Origin: Pseudocoprococcus catus
GTDB taxonomy: Bacteria; Bacillota; Clostridia; Lachnospirales; Lachnospiraceae
Reading direction: 5' to 3'
Assembly (NCBI RefSeq): GCF_902381825.1
Contig: NZ_LR698973.1
Location: 262,850 to 270,983, forward strand
Length of the DNA: 8,134 nucleotides
Positions 1-6,485 of this stretch are shown here, in pieces. How positions within the stretch are numbered: position 1 is the stretch's first letter; each line of letters opens with the position of its first letter. The notes beneath the pieces were generated by a model. It searched no databases. It saw only the letters and a list, made by a program, of their open reading frames with translations, and had not been told where the DNA came from. Both the position numbers and the translations under genes were made by a program.

Positions 1-68
1 TTGAACAGAATTAAGTACGTTAGTATTTGAAAAGCTCGAACAATCGAAATTTATAAAGGAGAATATTG

Positions 69-671
69 ATGAAATTATTTTTATGTTCGCACTTTTCAAG
101 TGTAGGAAGTCTGATAAAGGAAGAAATTGAAAATAAGAAAGTCGCATTTATTCCAACAGCTTCACTGCGTGAAGGCTACACCGGTTATGTCGGCTCGGCT
201 CGAAAATTATTCAAAAAGTTGGGAGCGATCGTAACTGAAATTGATATTTCAACGGAGGCTTATTCAACGATACAGTCTGTTTTTGAAGAAGCAGATGTGA
301 TATATTTTACCGGCGGAAATTCTTTCTTTCTTATGGACCAGCTCCGTAAAACGGGAACTGATGGACTGCTGAAAAAGGAATTGGCAAATGGAAAATTGAT
401 GATCGGCGAGTCGGCAGGCGCAATTATATGCGCTCCAAGCATCCAATATATCGAGCAAATGGATGAAAAGCCGGAGGACTACTCACAAGAAGATGATGCA
501 GGGATTGATTTGATTGATTTCTATGTTCTTCCGCATTATCTTACAGCACCATTTAAGAAAGTTACCGAGAAAATAATGACTGAGTTTTCGGATTTGAATC
601 TATGCCCAATTAACAACCGTCAGGGAATTGTAATTGATGGTGAAGATTCAAAGGTTATTTGCAAAGACTAA
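69..671 (+). CDS. Peptidase S51 (PepE-like) family protein
   Basis: This 200-aa soluble protein belongs to the peptidase E / class I glutamine-amidotransferase-like fold. The nucleophile-elbow motif GESAGA (residues 113-118) carries the expected catalytic Ser115. The upstream FTGGNSFFL stretch (about 80-88) matches the family's conserved glycine/asparagine loop. His156 in VLPHY sits where the family's catalytic histidine falls. Family members such as Salmonella PepE cleave Asp-X dipeptides, but many Firmicutes homologues are uncharacterised, so the substrate here is unknown. The protein is slightly shorter than PepE (about 229 aa). I chose ATG 69 because AAAGGAG (55-61) lies 7 bases upstream; the in-frame TTG at 66 is less well placed. 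No signal peptide or membrane segment is seen, so it should be cytoplasmic. The promoter probably lies upstream of the window. I am confident of the family, less so of dipeptidase activity. Confidence 0.85.
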   Translation: MKLFLCSHFSSVGSLIKEEIENKKVAFIPTASLREGYTGYVGSARKLFKKLGAIVTEIDISTEAYSTIQSVFEEADVIYFTGGNSFFLMDQLRKTGTDGLLKKELANGKLMIGESAGAIICAPSIQYIEQMDEKPEDYSQEDDAGIDLIDFYVLPHYLTAPFKKVTEKIMTEFSDLNLCPINNRQGIVIDGEDSKVICKD

Positions 672-743
672 TTTGAAAATTCAAGTTTGTATGGGAATTT
701 ATCAGAAAATGAGGAATAGTTGAAATGGAGGCGCTATAATAAC

Positions 744-1067
744 ATGAAGATTGAAGGGAACCAGAAAGAACTGGATGCAATGGTAGAATTTCATAAGGGA
801 AACCGTGTCGAGGGACTGAGACTGCAAGAAGAATTTGCAGCGGAATTTCGTAAGGAGTATAAAGACAAAGATCACTGTCCTTGCCTGAAAGCCTGTCGTT
901 ATCACGGAAACTGTAAGGAATGTGTAGCAATCCACAGAGCGCATCAGGAACATGTTCCTAATTGTATGCGACCATTGATTAATAAAAAATTGAAATTGAT
1001 GTCAGAATTAACAGAGCATACCTTGGCAAATGAAATAGAAGCTCCACATGAGATTTTAAGAAAATAG
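744..1067 (+). CDS. Small Cys/His-rich protein, possible metal binder (DUF6485-like cysteine cluster)
   Basis: A 107-aa protein of unknown function. Residues 1-43 are charged and probably helical. Residues 44-74 hold a dense cluster: Cys45, 47, 51, 57, 60 and 74, with His44, 54, 64, 67 and 70. The core can be written CxCx3Cx2HxxCxxCx3H. That spacing suggests zinc or iron-sulfur binding. It resembles, from memory, short cytosolic cysteine-rich proteins annotated DUF6485 in Clostridia, but this copy has extra residues on both sides of the cluster. The C-terminal 30 residues are again helical and charged. Start ATG 744 is taken because GGAGG (727-731) precedes it by 12 bases, somewhat long; an in-frame TTG at 720 lies upstream of that site and is less likely. 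It follows the peptidase gene by 72 bases with no terminator between, so co-transcription is plausible. No function is claimed. Confidence 0.75.
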   Translation: MKIEGNQKELDAMVEFHKGNRVEGLRLQEEFAAEFRKEYKDKDHCPCLKACRYHGNCKECVAIHRAHQEHVPNCMRPLINKKLKLMSELTEHTLANEIEAPHEILRK

Positions 1068-1140
1068 GCAAGTCAAATTCCCGTTTATTGGGAAGTCGCA
1101 GAGAACGAAAAATCGGAAGTTTACAGCGAGGTGAAAGAGG

Positions 1141-1899
1141 TTGAATTATGTAGAATATGGAAAAGAAAACAAATATGATGATAATATATTTTTTCAAAAA
1201 TACAGTCAAATGAGTCGCTCACAGCAGGGACTAGCCGGTGCAGGAGAATGGAAAACATTGAGAAAGCTGCTGCCGGATTTTAAAGATAAGCGTGTGCTTG
1301 ACTTAGGATGCGGCTATGGATGGCACTGTATTTAGGCGATGGAACACGGAGCGTCTTCTGTTGTAGGTGTTGATATTTCTCATAAAATGCTCGAGGTAGC
1401 CAAAGAAAAAACACATTTTCCACAGGTTGAATATAAATGCTGTGCTATAGAAGATGTGGAATTCCCAGAGGAGAGTTTTGATGTAATATTAAGTTCACTT
1501 GCGTTTCACTATGTAGCAGATTATGAGATTTTAGTAAAAAAGATATATAGAATACTGAAGTCTGGTGGTAAGCTAGTTTTTACGGTTGAACATCCTGTTT
1601 TTACTGCCTATGGAACACAAGACTGGTATTATAACGAAAAAGGAGAAATACTGCATTTTCCGGTGGATAATTATTATTATGAGGGCAAACGGACAGCTGT
1701 GTTTTTGGGAGAAAAGGTTACAAAATATCATAGAACACTGACCACATATCTAAATACACTGCTTTCAAATGGTTTTATAATAAATCATATTGTGGAGCCG
1801 CAGCCGCCGGAATACATGATGGATATTCCGGGGATGCAGGATGAAATGCGCCGTCCCATGATGCTGATTGTATCGGCGAACAAAAAAGTGGATAGATAG
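1141..1899 (+). pseudogene. SAM-dependent methyltransferase (class I), interrupted by an in-frame TAG
   Basis: The reading frame encodes a class I Rossmann-fold methyltransferase of about 252 codons, but codon 65 (1333-1335) is TAG. Before it lies SAM-binding motif I, VLDLGCGYGWH (residues 52-62). After it the same frame continues with VVGVDIS (74-80, the acidic residue that normally holds the ribose), a DVILSSLAFHYV motif, and a C-terminal domain ending RRPMMLIVSANKK. From memory, relatives read GWHC-[K/R]-Y-A at this place, so the stop probably replaces a tyrosine codon through one base change (TAT or TAC to TAG). The upstream piece is only 64 aa. Reinitiation at ATG 1339 would lack motif I, so neither piece should work alone. 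The start is TTG 1141 with GAGGTG (1128-1133) 7 bases upstream; TGA at 1132-1134 blocks any earlier in-frame start. Rare amber read-through or a sequencing error are alternatives. Confidence 0.85.
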
Positions 1900-1936
1900 A
1901 ACTAAAACACCTATAAGGTATAAATGGAGATAATTT

Positions 1937-2431
1937 ATGTTTAAAGAAAAAATTATTATAGAGATGAAAGAAGTATTCAAAGAAATTCCTTTTGGCATAG
2001 AGCATACTCTCAAAGTTTTGAAAAATGCAGAAGATATAATGAAAGGAGAAAATATCGGAGAGGAAGAAAAAGAATTCATCAGTATTATTGCTATACTACA
2101 TGATATTGGTGCGGTTGAAGCACAAAAAAAATACGGTTCTATTGATGGTGTCTATCAAGAAGAGGAAGGACCAGAAGTAGCGAAAGAAATATTAAAAAAG
2201 GTAGGCTATAACAAAAATATTGATAGAATATGCTTTATAATAGGCAACCATCATACTCCATCTAAAATTAATGGATTTGATTTTCAAATACAATGGGAAG
2301 CTGATTTGCTTGAAAATTTAACGGTTATGGATAAAGAAAAAGAACAGGAAAAGATAAAAAAGTGTATAGATGAAAACTTTAAAACAAACACAGGAAAAAG
2401 GATAGCTTATAATCGCTTTATTTTAGATTAG
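1937..2431 (+). CDS. HD-domain phosphohydrolase-like protein
   Basis: A 164-aa cytoplasmic protein with the metal-binding signature of the HD superfamily: His23, the His55-Asp56 doublet in ILHDIGA, the His105-His106 pair in GNHHTP, and Asp123 in WEADLLEN. This order (H, HD, H, D) matches metal-dependent phosphohydrolases acting on nucleotides or other phosphate esters. The substrate is not predictable. All expected metal ligands are present, so the domain looks active. ATG 1937 is preceded by GGAGA (1926-1930) at 6 bases. It lies 37 bases after the broken methyltransferase and may share its transcript. Composition is markedly A+T rich: hand counts of four 60-base lines give about 28-37% G+C, lower than the right half of the window. 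This fits recent acquisition. Confidence in the fold is high; the physiological role is unknown. Confidence 0.85.
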   Translation: MFKEKIIIEMKEVFKEIPFGIEHTLKVLKNAEDIMKGENIGEEEKEFISIIAILHDIGAVEAQKKYGSIDGVYQEEEGPEVAKEILKKVGYNKNIDRICFIIGNHHTPSKINGFDFQIQWEADLLENLTVMDKEKEQEKIKKCIDENFKTNTGKRIAYNRFILD

Positions 2432-2506
2432 TAGTAGATTATTACAGTTATGTATTTTATATCGCAAAGAAAAAATAGTAGTTAAGTTTAACCCTATCCA
2501 TATTGC

Positions 2507-2638
2507 ATGAAATTACTTTGTACGGTTATTTTCTTTCCAGTGATATTGATTGGAATGGTAGTAGGCGGATTAATGTATATAGCTTTTCCGCTATTGACTA
2601 TTGGTGGAATTATCGGACTTGTAACGTCACATTCATAA
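2507..2638 (+). CDS. Possible 43-aa hydrophobic small membrane protein or gene remnant
   Basis: ATG 2507 opens a 43-codon frame ending at TAA 2636-2638. After the first few residues the peptide is almost entirely hydrophobic (runs such as FFPVILIGMVVGGLMYIAF and LLTIGGIIGLV), enough for one long or two short membrane segments. A stop in the same frame (TAA 2489-2491) lies just upstream, and there is no recognisable Shine-Dalgarno site. It may therefore be either a genuine small membrane peptide or the tail of a decayed membrane protein. The next small ORF (2654) is in the same frame, 15 bases after this stop, so the two could be pieces of one disrupted gene. No family is recognised. Confidence 0.35.
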   Translation: MKLLCTVIFFPVILIGMVVGGLMYIAFPLLTIGGIIGLVTSHS

Positions 2639-2653
2639 AAAGTCAGAGCGTCT

Positions 2654-2860
2654 ATGGCTAAAGAAATTTCATCCAGTTTATTTCACATTTGTGTGAGCAG
2701 TAATAATTGCAGAGATCTGGTCTCTTATATGCATCAGACATACGAGTATGATGGCCAGAAATATCATGATGTGACATATTTGGGTGAATTTGAAGATGAT
2801 GAAGGTTCTCACAATGACTTAGAATTATTAGATTACAGATTGCGGCATTTTAAGAAATAG
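2654..2860 (+). CDS. Hypothetical 68-aa acidic protein
   Basis: A 68-codon frame starting at ATG 2654 and ending at TAG 2858-2860. The product is soluble. Its middle is rich in aromatic and acidic residues (YDGQKYHDVTYLGEFEDDEG), and it ends in a helix-like LELLDYRLRHFKK. I do not recognise a family. No strong ribosome binding site precedes the ATG. The frame is the same as that of the hydrophobic 43-codon ORF upstream, with a single TAA and 15 bases between, so it may be the 3' part of a broken gene. A well-formed intrinsic terminator begins 10 bases after the stop codon. That is the usual place for the end of a real transcription unit, and it supports the view that this stretch is, or recently was, coding. 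Confidence 0.5.
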   Translation: MAKEISSSLFHICVSSNNCRDLVSYMHQTYEYDGQKYHDVTYLGEFEDDEGSHNDLELLDYRLRHFKK

Positions 2861-2870
2861 TACGTCTCAT

Positions 2871-2906
2871 AGGCTCAGATTAGGAACCATTCCATCTGGG
2901 CCTTTT
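2871..2906 (+). terminator. Rho-independent terminator closing the left gene run
   Basis: AGGCTCAGAT (2871-2880) pairs with ATCTGGGCCT (2894-2903), ten pairs including one U-G. An inner GGA/TCC helix (2883-2885 with 2891-2893) lies beyond a two-base bulge, leaving a 5-base loop. A short T run (2903-2906) follows. It sits just after the stop of the 68-aa ORF and would end transcription of the left genes. Confidence 0.8.
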
Positions 2907-3111
2907 GCTATAGATTACATAAAAAAGCAGGGATTTTTATGCCCTACCTATTGATATACACTGTAACCATCAAAGAAGATTAAATCATAAAATTCAAAGA
3001 AATGGAGGAGTTGGCGGAGTACCCGGCAGAGGTTAGAATCCTATGATACAGATAAGCAGTCTGTTCCTTAGTGACTTCCCATAAGCATTTACCAAAAAAT
3101 GAATAATTTTA

Positions 3112-3126
3112 AAAAAGTGGGAATAG
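3112..3126 (+). repeat. Direct repeat, copy 1
   Basis: AAAAAGTGGGAATAG is identical to 3199-3213, with start points 87 bases apart. The flanking bases (AATT- and T/A-rich upstream) are also similar. Copy 1 is followed by GAATA and the 12-codon mini-ORF at 3131 rather than by a ribosome binding site. Confidence 0.7.
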
Positions 3127-3198
3127 AATAATGACAGAAGGCATAGAGTGTGATAATATCAGTTTATAAAATATATTACCGAAAAATAAAAATTATTT

Positions 3199-3213
3199 AA
3201 AAAGTGGGAATAG
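3199..3213 (+). repeat. Direct repeat, copy 2, in the leader of the ATPase gene
   Basis: This is the second exact copy of AAAAAGTGGGAATAG. Here the final G runs into GGAG (3213-3216), the likely ribosome binding site for ATG 3225. The repeat may reflect a small duplication of leader DNA, or a paired binding site for a regulator. Confidence 0.7.
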
Positions 3214-3224
3214 GAGATGATTGC

Positions 3225-4418
3225 ATGCAGCTTATTGTAAGAAAAGAGTATTTAAATGAATTGATTGAATTGTATGGGACACCGGATATAAAAGTAATTA
3301 CGGGCATCAGACGAAGCGGCAAATCGGTATTGCTGCAAGAGTTTGTCTCTTACCTGAAGTCATTAGAGGAAGCGGTAAATATTGTTATGATAAACCTTCA
3401 GGAATTAGAGTTTGATCATTTATTGGAATATCATGCATTGCATAAGTATATCCTGGATCAGTACAAAGAGGGAATGACTAATGTTTTACTGATTGATGAG
3501 GTTCAATTGTGCCCGCAGTTTGAACTTGCAATTAATAGTATTTATACAAAAGGAATTTATGATATTTATATTACCGGTTCAAACGCATTTTTGTTAAGTT
3601 CAGATTTGGCAACACTTTTTACCGGAAGAACGATGGAAATAAAAGTATATCCATTTTCTTTTGCGGAATATCTAACTTATTATGGAATTACAGACAGGTA
3701 TGATGAAGCATTTGATCAGTATGTACGCACCGGTGGTATGCCGGGATCTTATGTATATAAGACTGAGGACAGACAGTATGATTACGTTAGAGATGTGTAT
3801 TCAACCATTCTTATCAGGGATTTGGTTGAAAAGTATAAGATAAGAAATAAATCAGAGTTCACCAACATATCTGAATTCATGATGGATAACATCGGTAATT
3901 TACTTTCGCCTAATAATATCAGCAAAACTTTAAAAAATGACCAGAGCGAGATAACCCGAAAGACGGTGTCAAAATACATTGGTTATTTAGAAAATGCATT
4001 TCTGTTCTATGAGGCAAAACGGTATGATTTAAAAGGAAAAAAATATCTGGCAAATAATAGTAAATATTATCTTTGTGATACATCATTTCGTTATGCAGTC
4101 AATGGTACACGAAACATGGACTTTGGAAGAGTTTATGAAAATATTGTTTATCTGGAGTTGCGTAGGAGAGGATATGAGGTATATGTGGGAAAACTTTATA
4201 AAAAGGAAGTGGATTTTGTAGCTAAAAAACGTGAGGCTCAAATATATATTCAGGTAAGCGATAATATTTCAGATGAAAAAACATTTGAAAGAGAATACTC
4301 GCCTTTGCTTGCAATAAGAGATGCATATCCTAAGATGATAATTGCAAGAACACACCATGAAACTTATGATTACAAAGGAGTGCAAGTGGTTGATATCTGT
4401 AGATGGTTACGAGGATAG
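3225..4418 (+). CDS. AAA_14/DUF4143-type ATPase
   Basis: A 397-aa cytoplasmic ATPase of the widespread AAA_14 plus DUF4143 architecture. The N-terminal P-loop is GIRRSGKS (27-34). Walker B is LLIDEVQ (88-94) and a sensor-like TGSNAFLLS begins at 117. Next comes the LFTGR arginine motif (131-135) and a PFSFAEYL segment typical of the family. The C-terminal domain has a helix ENIVYLELRRRGYEVYVG, then EVDFVAKK with Asp330, then IQVS with Gln343. That is the order of a restriction-endonuclease-like fold in which the usual ExK is replaced by Q-V-S, so nuclease activity is doubtful. The biological role of these proteins is poorly defined and their names as predicted ATPases are generic. ATG 3225 is chosen because GGAG (3213-3216) lies 8 bases upstream; the in-frame GTG 3204 has no such site. 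It has its own spacing from neighbours on both sides and no obvious partner. Confidence 0.9.
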   Translation: MQLIVRKEYLNELIELYGTPDIKVITGIRRSGKSVLLQEFVSYLKSLEEAVNIVMINLQELEFDHLLEYHALHKYILDQYKEGMTNVLLIDEVQLCPQFELAINSIYTKGIYDIYITGSNAFLLSSDLATLFTGRTMEIKVYPFSFAEYLTYYGITDRYDEAFDQYVRTGGMPGSYVYKTEDRQYDYVRDVYSTILIRDLVEKYKIRNKSEFTNISEFMMDNIGNLLSPNNISKTLKNDQSEITRKTVSKYIGYLENAFLFYEAKRYDLKGKKYLANNSKYYLCDTSFRYAVNGTRNMDFGRVYENIVYLELRRRGYEVYVGKLYKKEVDFVAKKREAQIYIQVSDNISDEKTFEREYSPLLAIRDAYPKMIIARTHHETYDYKGVQVVDICRWLRG

Positions 4419-4427
4419 TACAAATTA

Positions 4428-4455
4428 TTGTTCAAGGTGTGTTTTTTGATATAAT
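4428..4455 (+). promoter_or_regulatory. Sigma-A-type promoter with extended -10 for the two-component genes
   Basis: A consensus TATAAT (4450-4455) is preceded by TG plus one base (4447-4449), giving a full extended -10, TGATATAAT. A weak -35, TTGTTC (4428-4433), lies 16 bases upstream. Transcription would begin near 4462, about 40 bases before the regulator's ATG. The extended -10 explains how a poor -35 can suffice. A single TGAAAG (4459-4464) just downstream resembles the repeats in front of the transporter genes, but one copy alone is weak evidence of autoregulation. Confidence 0.65.
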
Positions 4456-4502
4456 TTGTGAAAGAAAATGTTGATTATAGAATAAAGAGAGGTGCATATG
4501 CT

Positions 4503-5192
4503 ATGCCAGGTATACTCGTGGTTGAAGATGATGAAAATTTAAATCGTGGAATTACATTTTCACTGAAAAAATCCGGATATGAGGTTTTTTCAGCAGAATC
4601 AGTGAAAAAAGCGAAAAGAATTGCAAGTGATAATAATGTGGATGTTACCATTTGTGATGTGAATCTTCCGGATGGGAATGGACTGGAATTTGTAAGGTGG
4701 ATGAGATGCAATTATAATACATACATTATTTGTCTTACAGCACTAGATCAGGAGATGGATCAGGTCATGGGATATGAAGCAGGGGCAGATGATTATATTA
4801 CAAAGCCGTTTAGTCTTTCGGTACTTCTTTTGAAAATAGAAGCACATTTCCGCCGCAGACAGGAGAAAACGGAAGCCGGAAAGATGATTTCGGGAGATAT
4901 CGTATTTATCGCAGGAGAAATGAAAGTCCTGATAAAGAGTCGTGAAATCAGTCTGACAAAAACGGAGTTGAAAATGCTGACTTTTTTTCTTCAGAATCCG
5001 AAACAGATTCTTTCAAAAACACAAATATTGGAAAATGTGTTTGATCTGGAAGGGGATTTTGTGGATGAAAATACAATCGCTGTCAATATCAGAAGACTCC
5101 GTGAGAAAATCGAAGACAATCCGGCTGCACCGGTCTATATAAAGAATATCAGAGGTCTTGGGTATATATGGAATCAGGAGGTAAGGCAGTGA
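4503..5192 (+). CDS. OmpR/PhoB-family response regulator
   Basis: A 229-aa DNA-binding response regulator. The receiver domain (about 3-115) has the acidic pair Asp9-Asp10, the phospho-acceptor Asp52 in ICDVNLPDG, Thr79 in LTA, and Lys101 in TKPF, so all phosphotransfer residues are intact. A winged-helix DNA-binding domain fills roughly 130-226 and ends with the typical NIRRLREKIEDNP and RGLGYIW motifs. ATG 4503 is preceded by GAGAGGTG (4487-4494) at 8 bases; a GTG at 4458 in the same frame lies at the predicted transcription start and is rejected. Its last four bases overlap the kinase start (GTGA), indicating translational coupling. The likely target is the ABC transporter operon downstream, where tandem TGAAA elements precede the promoter. 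I am confident of the family; the specific pathway is unnamed. Confidence 0.95.
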   Translation: MPGILVVEDDENLNRGITFSLKKSGYEVFSAESVKKAKRIASDNNVDVTICDVNLPDGNGLEFVRWMRCNYNTYIICLTALDQEMDQVMGYEAGADDYITKPFSLSVLLLKIEAHFRRRQEKTEAGKMISGDIVFIAGEMKVLIKSREISLTKTELKMLTFFLQNPKQILSKTQILENVFDLEGDFVDENTIAVNIRRLREKIEDNPAAPVYIKNIRGLGYIWNQEVRQ

Positions 5193-6433
5193 CAAAGATA
5201 TATCGCAAGAAGATTACAGTAGTGCTCTCCTTGGTATTACCTGTCATATTATTGTTTGCAATATTAAATTGCTTTACCACGTATGTGTTTTATGAAGATT
5301 ATAAATATAAAATGAATCTTATGACAGAGATTGCTGCAAAGGAAGAATTTTCCGGGCTGGATGCTGTTTCGGAATTGCTTAAGGATAAGGATATTGAAAC
5401 TAACGAACAGGGAAGGCGATTATTGGAGCAATATGGATACTGGGGGAATAAAGGGAATGCATTTTATTCGCAATTCCGGCATCAGGTTATGGTGACCGGT
5501 GCTGTAAGCACTGTGATATGCGTGCTTCTTTTGACTTTTTTACTTTATTGGAAGAAAAAAGAAGATGCGTGTCATCAGAAAATATTAGACCAGTTGGAAG
5601 AAATTCTGATCAGATTCCGTGAAAATAAATTTGATGATTTACTGAAAACGGAAAATCATGCAGAACTGGAAAAATTGAATGACCAGCTTGAAGCAATCGG
5701 ACATCATATTCAGTTGATAAAGGAAGAAGCAAGGGCAGAAAAGGAGAACACGAAAGAAATGGTTTCTGATATTTCTCACCAGTTAAAGACACCGGTTGCA
5801 GCTTTGGATACATGTTTTAGTGTGCTGATGCAGAATGGCTTAAGTGCTACAGAACAGGAGGAGTTTCGTATCCGTTGTCGGAGTGCTCTGGATGGACTGG
5901 AGACATTATTGCAGTCGCTTCTTGAAATATCCAAGATGGAAACTGGACTGATTCAGATTAATAAGAAAAAACTTTCGCTTATGGATACTGTCATATCTGC
6001 TGTGAACCGCACTTATCCTAAAGCGGATGAGAAAGAAATTGAATTCGTTTTTGACTATGAAAAAGAGCTGGAAACATGCACGATTATGCAGGATAAAAGG
6101 TGGCTTGGTGAAGCTGTGATCAACGTTCTGGATAATGCGGTCAAGTACAGTCCGTGTGGTTCAAAAATATTTATCCGGTTACAAAAAAGAAACGATCTTG
6201 TAAGAATGGAAATTGAGGATCAGGGAATTGGTATTCCGCAGAATGAGTATCACAAAATTTTTCAACGATTTTACAGAGGAAGTTCCAAGGAGGTTATGGA
6301 AAAGAGTGGTACAGGAATCGGACTTTTTCTATCGAGAGAAATTATCGAAAAACACGCAGGTACGATTACGGTAACCTCCGGAAAAAAGAAAAAAGGAAGC
6401 ACGTTTGTGATTCAATTACCATATGTTGGTTAA
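5189..6433 (+). CDS. Membrane sensor histidine kinase
   Basis: A 414-aa two-component sensor kinase partnered with the regulator just upstream. Two membrane segments (about 9-33 and 101-121) enclose an extracellular loop of about 65 residues. That loop is longer than the roughly 25-residue linker of BceS-type intramembrane kinases, so direct ligand sensing is possible. A linker and coiled region follow. The H box SDISHQLKTP has the phospho-accepting His197. ATP-binding motifs are complete: N box with Asn312 and Asn316, DQGIGIP (344-350), FQRFYRG, and GTGIGL (374-379). The start is GTG 5189: AGGAGGT (5176-5182) lies 6 bases before it, whereas an in-frame ATG at 5168 is upstream of that site. 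The gene overlaps the regulator by 4 bases and is followed at once by a strong terminator. The signal it senses is unknown. Confidence 0.93.
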   Translation: MTKIYRKKITVVLSLVLPVILLFAILNCFTTYVFYEDYKYKMNLMTEIAAKEEFSGLDAVSELLKDKDIETNEQGRRLLEQYGYWGNKGNAFYSQFRHQVMVTGAVSTVICVLLLTFLLYWKKKEDACHQKILDQLEEILIRFRENKFDDLLKTENHAELEKLNDQLEAIGHHIQLIKEEARAEKENTKEMVSDISHQLKTPVAALDTCFSVLMQNGLSATEQEEFRIRCRSALDGLETLLQSLLEISKMETGLIQINKKKLSLMDTVISAVNRTYPKADEKEIEFVFDYEKELETCTIMQDKRWLGEAVINVLDNAVKYSPCGSKIFIRLQKRNDLVRMEIEDQGIGIPQNEYHKIFQRFYRGSSKEVMEKSGTGIGLFLSREIIEKHAGTITVTSGKKKKGSTFVIQLPYVG

Positions 6434-6442
6434 ATTTTAAGT

Positions 6443-6485
6443 GAGCAGAAATCTTACAATTCTGTAAGACTTCTGCTCGTTTTTT
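6443..6485 (+). terminator. Strong intrinsic terminator after the kinase gene
   Basis: GAGCAGAA (6443-6450) pairs perfectly with TTCTGCTC (6471-6478). After one A-C mismatch, TCTTACA (6452-6458) pairs with TGTAAGA (6463-6469) around an ATTC loop. A T run follows (6480-6485). It separates the regulator/kinase transcript from the transporter transcript. Confidence 0.92.

Larger units (their letters stand above)
2907..3224. other. Gene-poor intergenic stretch with coding scraps
   Basis: No gene is supported between the terminator and the ATPase start. The stretch contains a 14-codon scrap from ATG 3002 to TGA 3044-3046 (peptide MEELAEYPAEVRIL, open for a few codons further upstream) that reads like the remnant of a longer protein. 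It also holds a 12-codon mini-ORF (3131-3169, MTEGIECDNISL) and A+T-rich DNA with promoter-like words, such as the TGTGATAAT extended -10 match at 3149-3157 that lacks a good -35. A 15-base direct repeat flanks the last 100 bases. It may be decayed coding DNA reused as the upstream region of the ATPase gene. Confidence 0.5.

Noticed and set aside
1..55. Promoter-like words TTGAAC (1-6) and TTGAAA (27-32) before the peptidase gene
   Set aside because: The first has only a poor -10 partner (TATTTG). The second would start transcription at about the ribosome binding site. Neither is convincing.
1078..1094. Hairpin TTCCC/GGGAA between the Cys-rich gene and the methyltransferase
   Set aside because: It has only five pairs with a 7-base loop and no T run, so it is not a terminator.
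1333..1335. Pyrrolysine or programmed recoding of the TAG
   Set aside because: No downstream stem-loop or Pyl machinery is visible, and this methyltransferase family is unrelated to the methylamine methyltransferases that use pyrrolysine.
1912..1924. TATAAG/TATAAA words before the HD gene
   Set aside because: They lie too close to the start codon to leave room for a leader with the ribosome binding site, and no -35 is seen.
260..2079. Several minus-strand open frames across the left genes
   Set aside because: All lie opposite well-supported + strand genes and show no domain-like pattern or ribosome binding site.
2929..2945. Hairpin AGGG/CCCT after the left terminator
   Set aside because: A four-pair stem is too short to mean anything in A+T-rich DNA.
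3005..3045. tRNA-like T-arm word GGTTAGAATCC in the intergenic stretch
   Set aside because: The T-loop consensus is broken (TTAGAAT), the arm pairs imperfectly, and no anticodon or acceptor stem can be drawn around it.
5168..5188. Earlier ATG for the kinase (adds 7 residues)
   Set aside because: The strong AGGAGGT site lies inside this extension, 6 bases before GTG 5189, so translation should start at the GTG.
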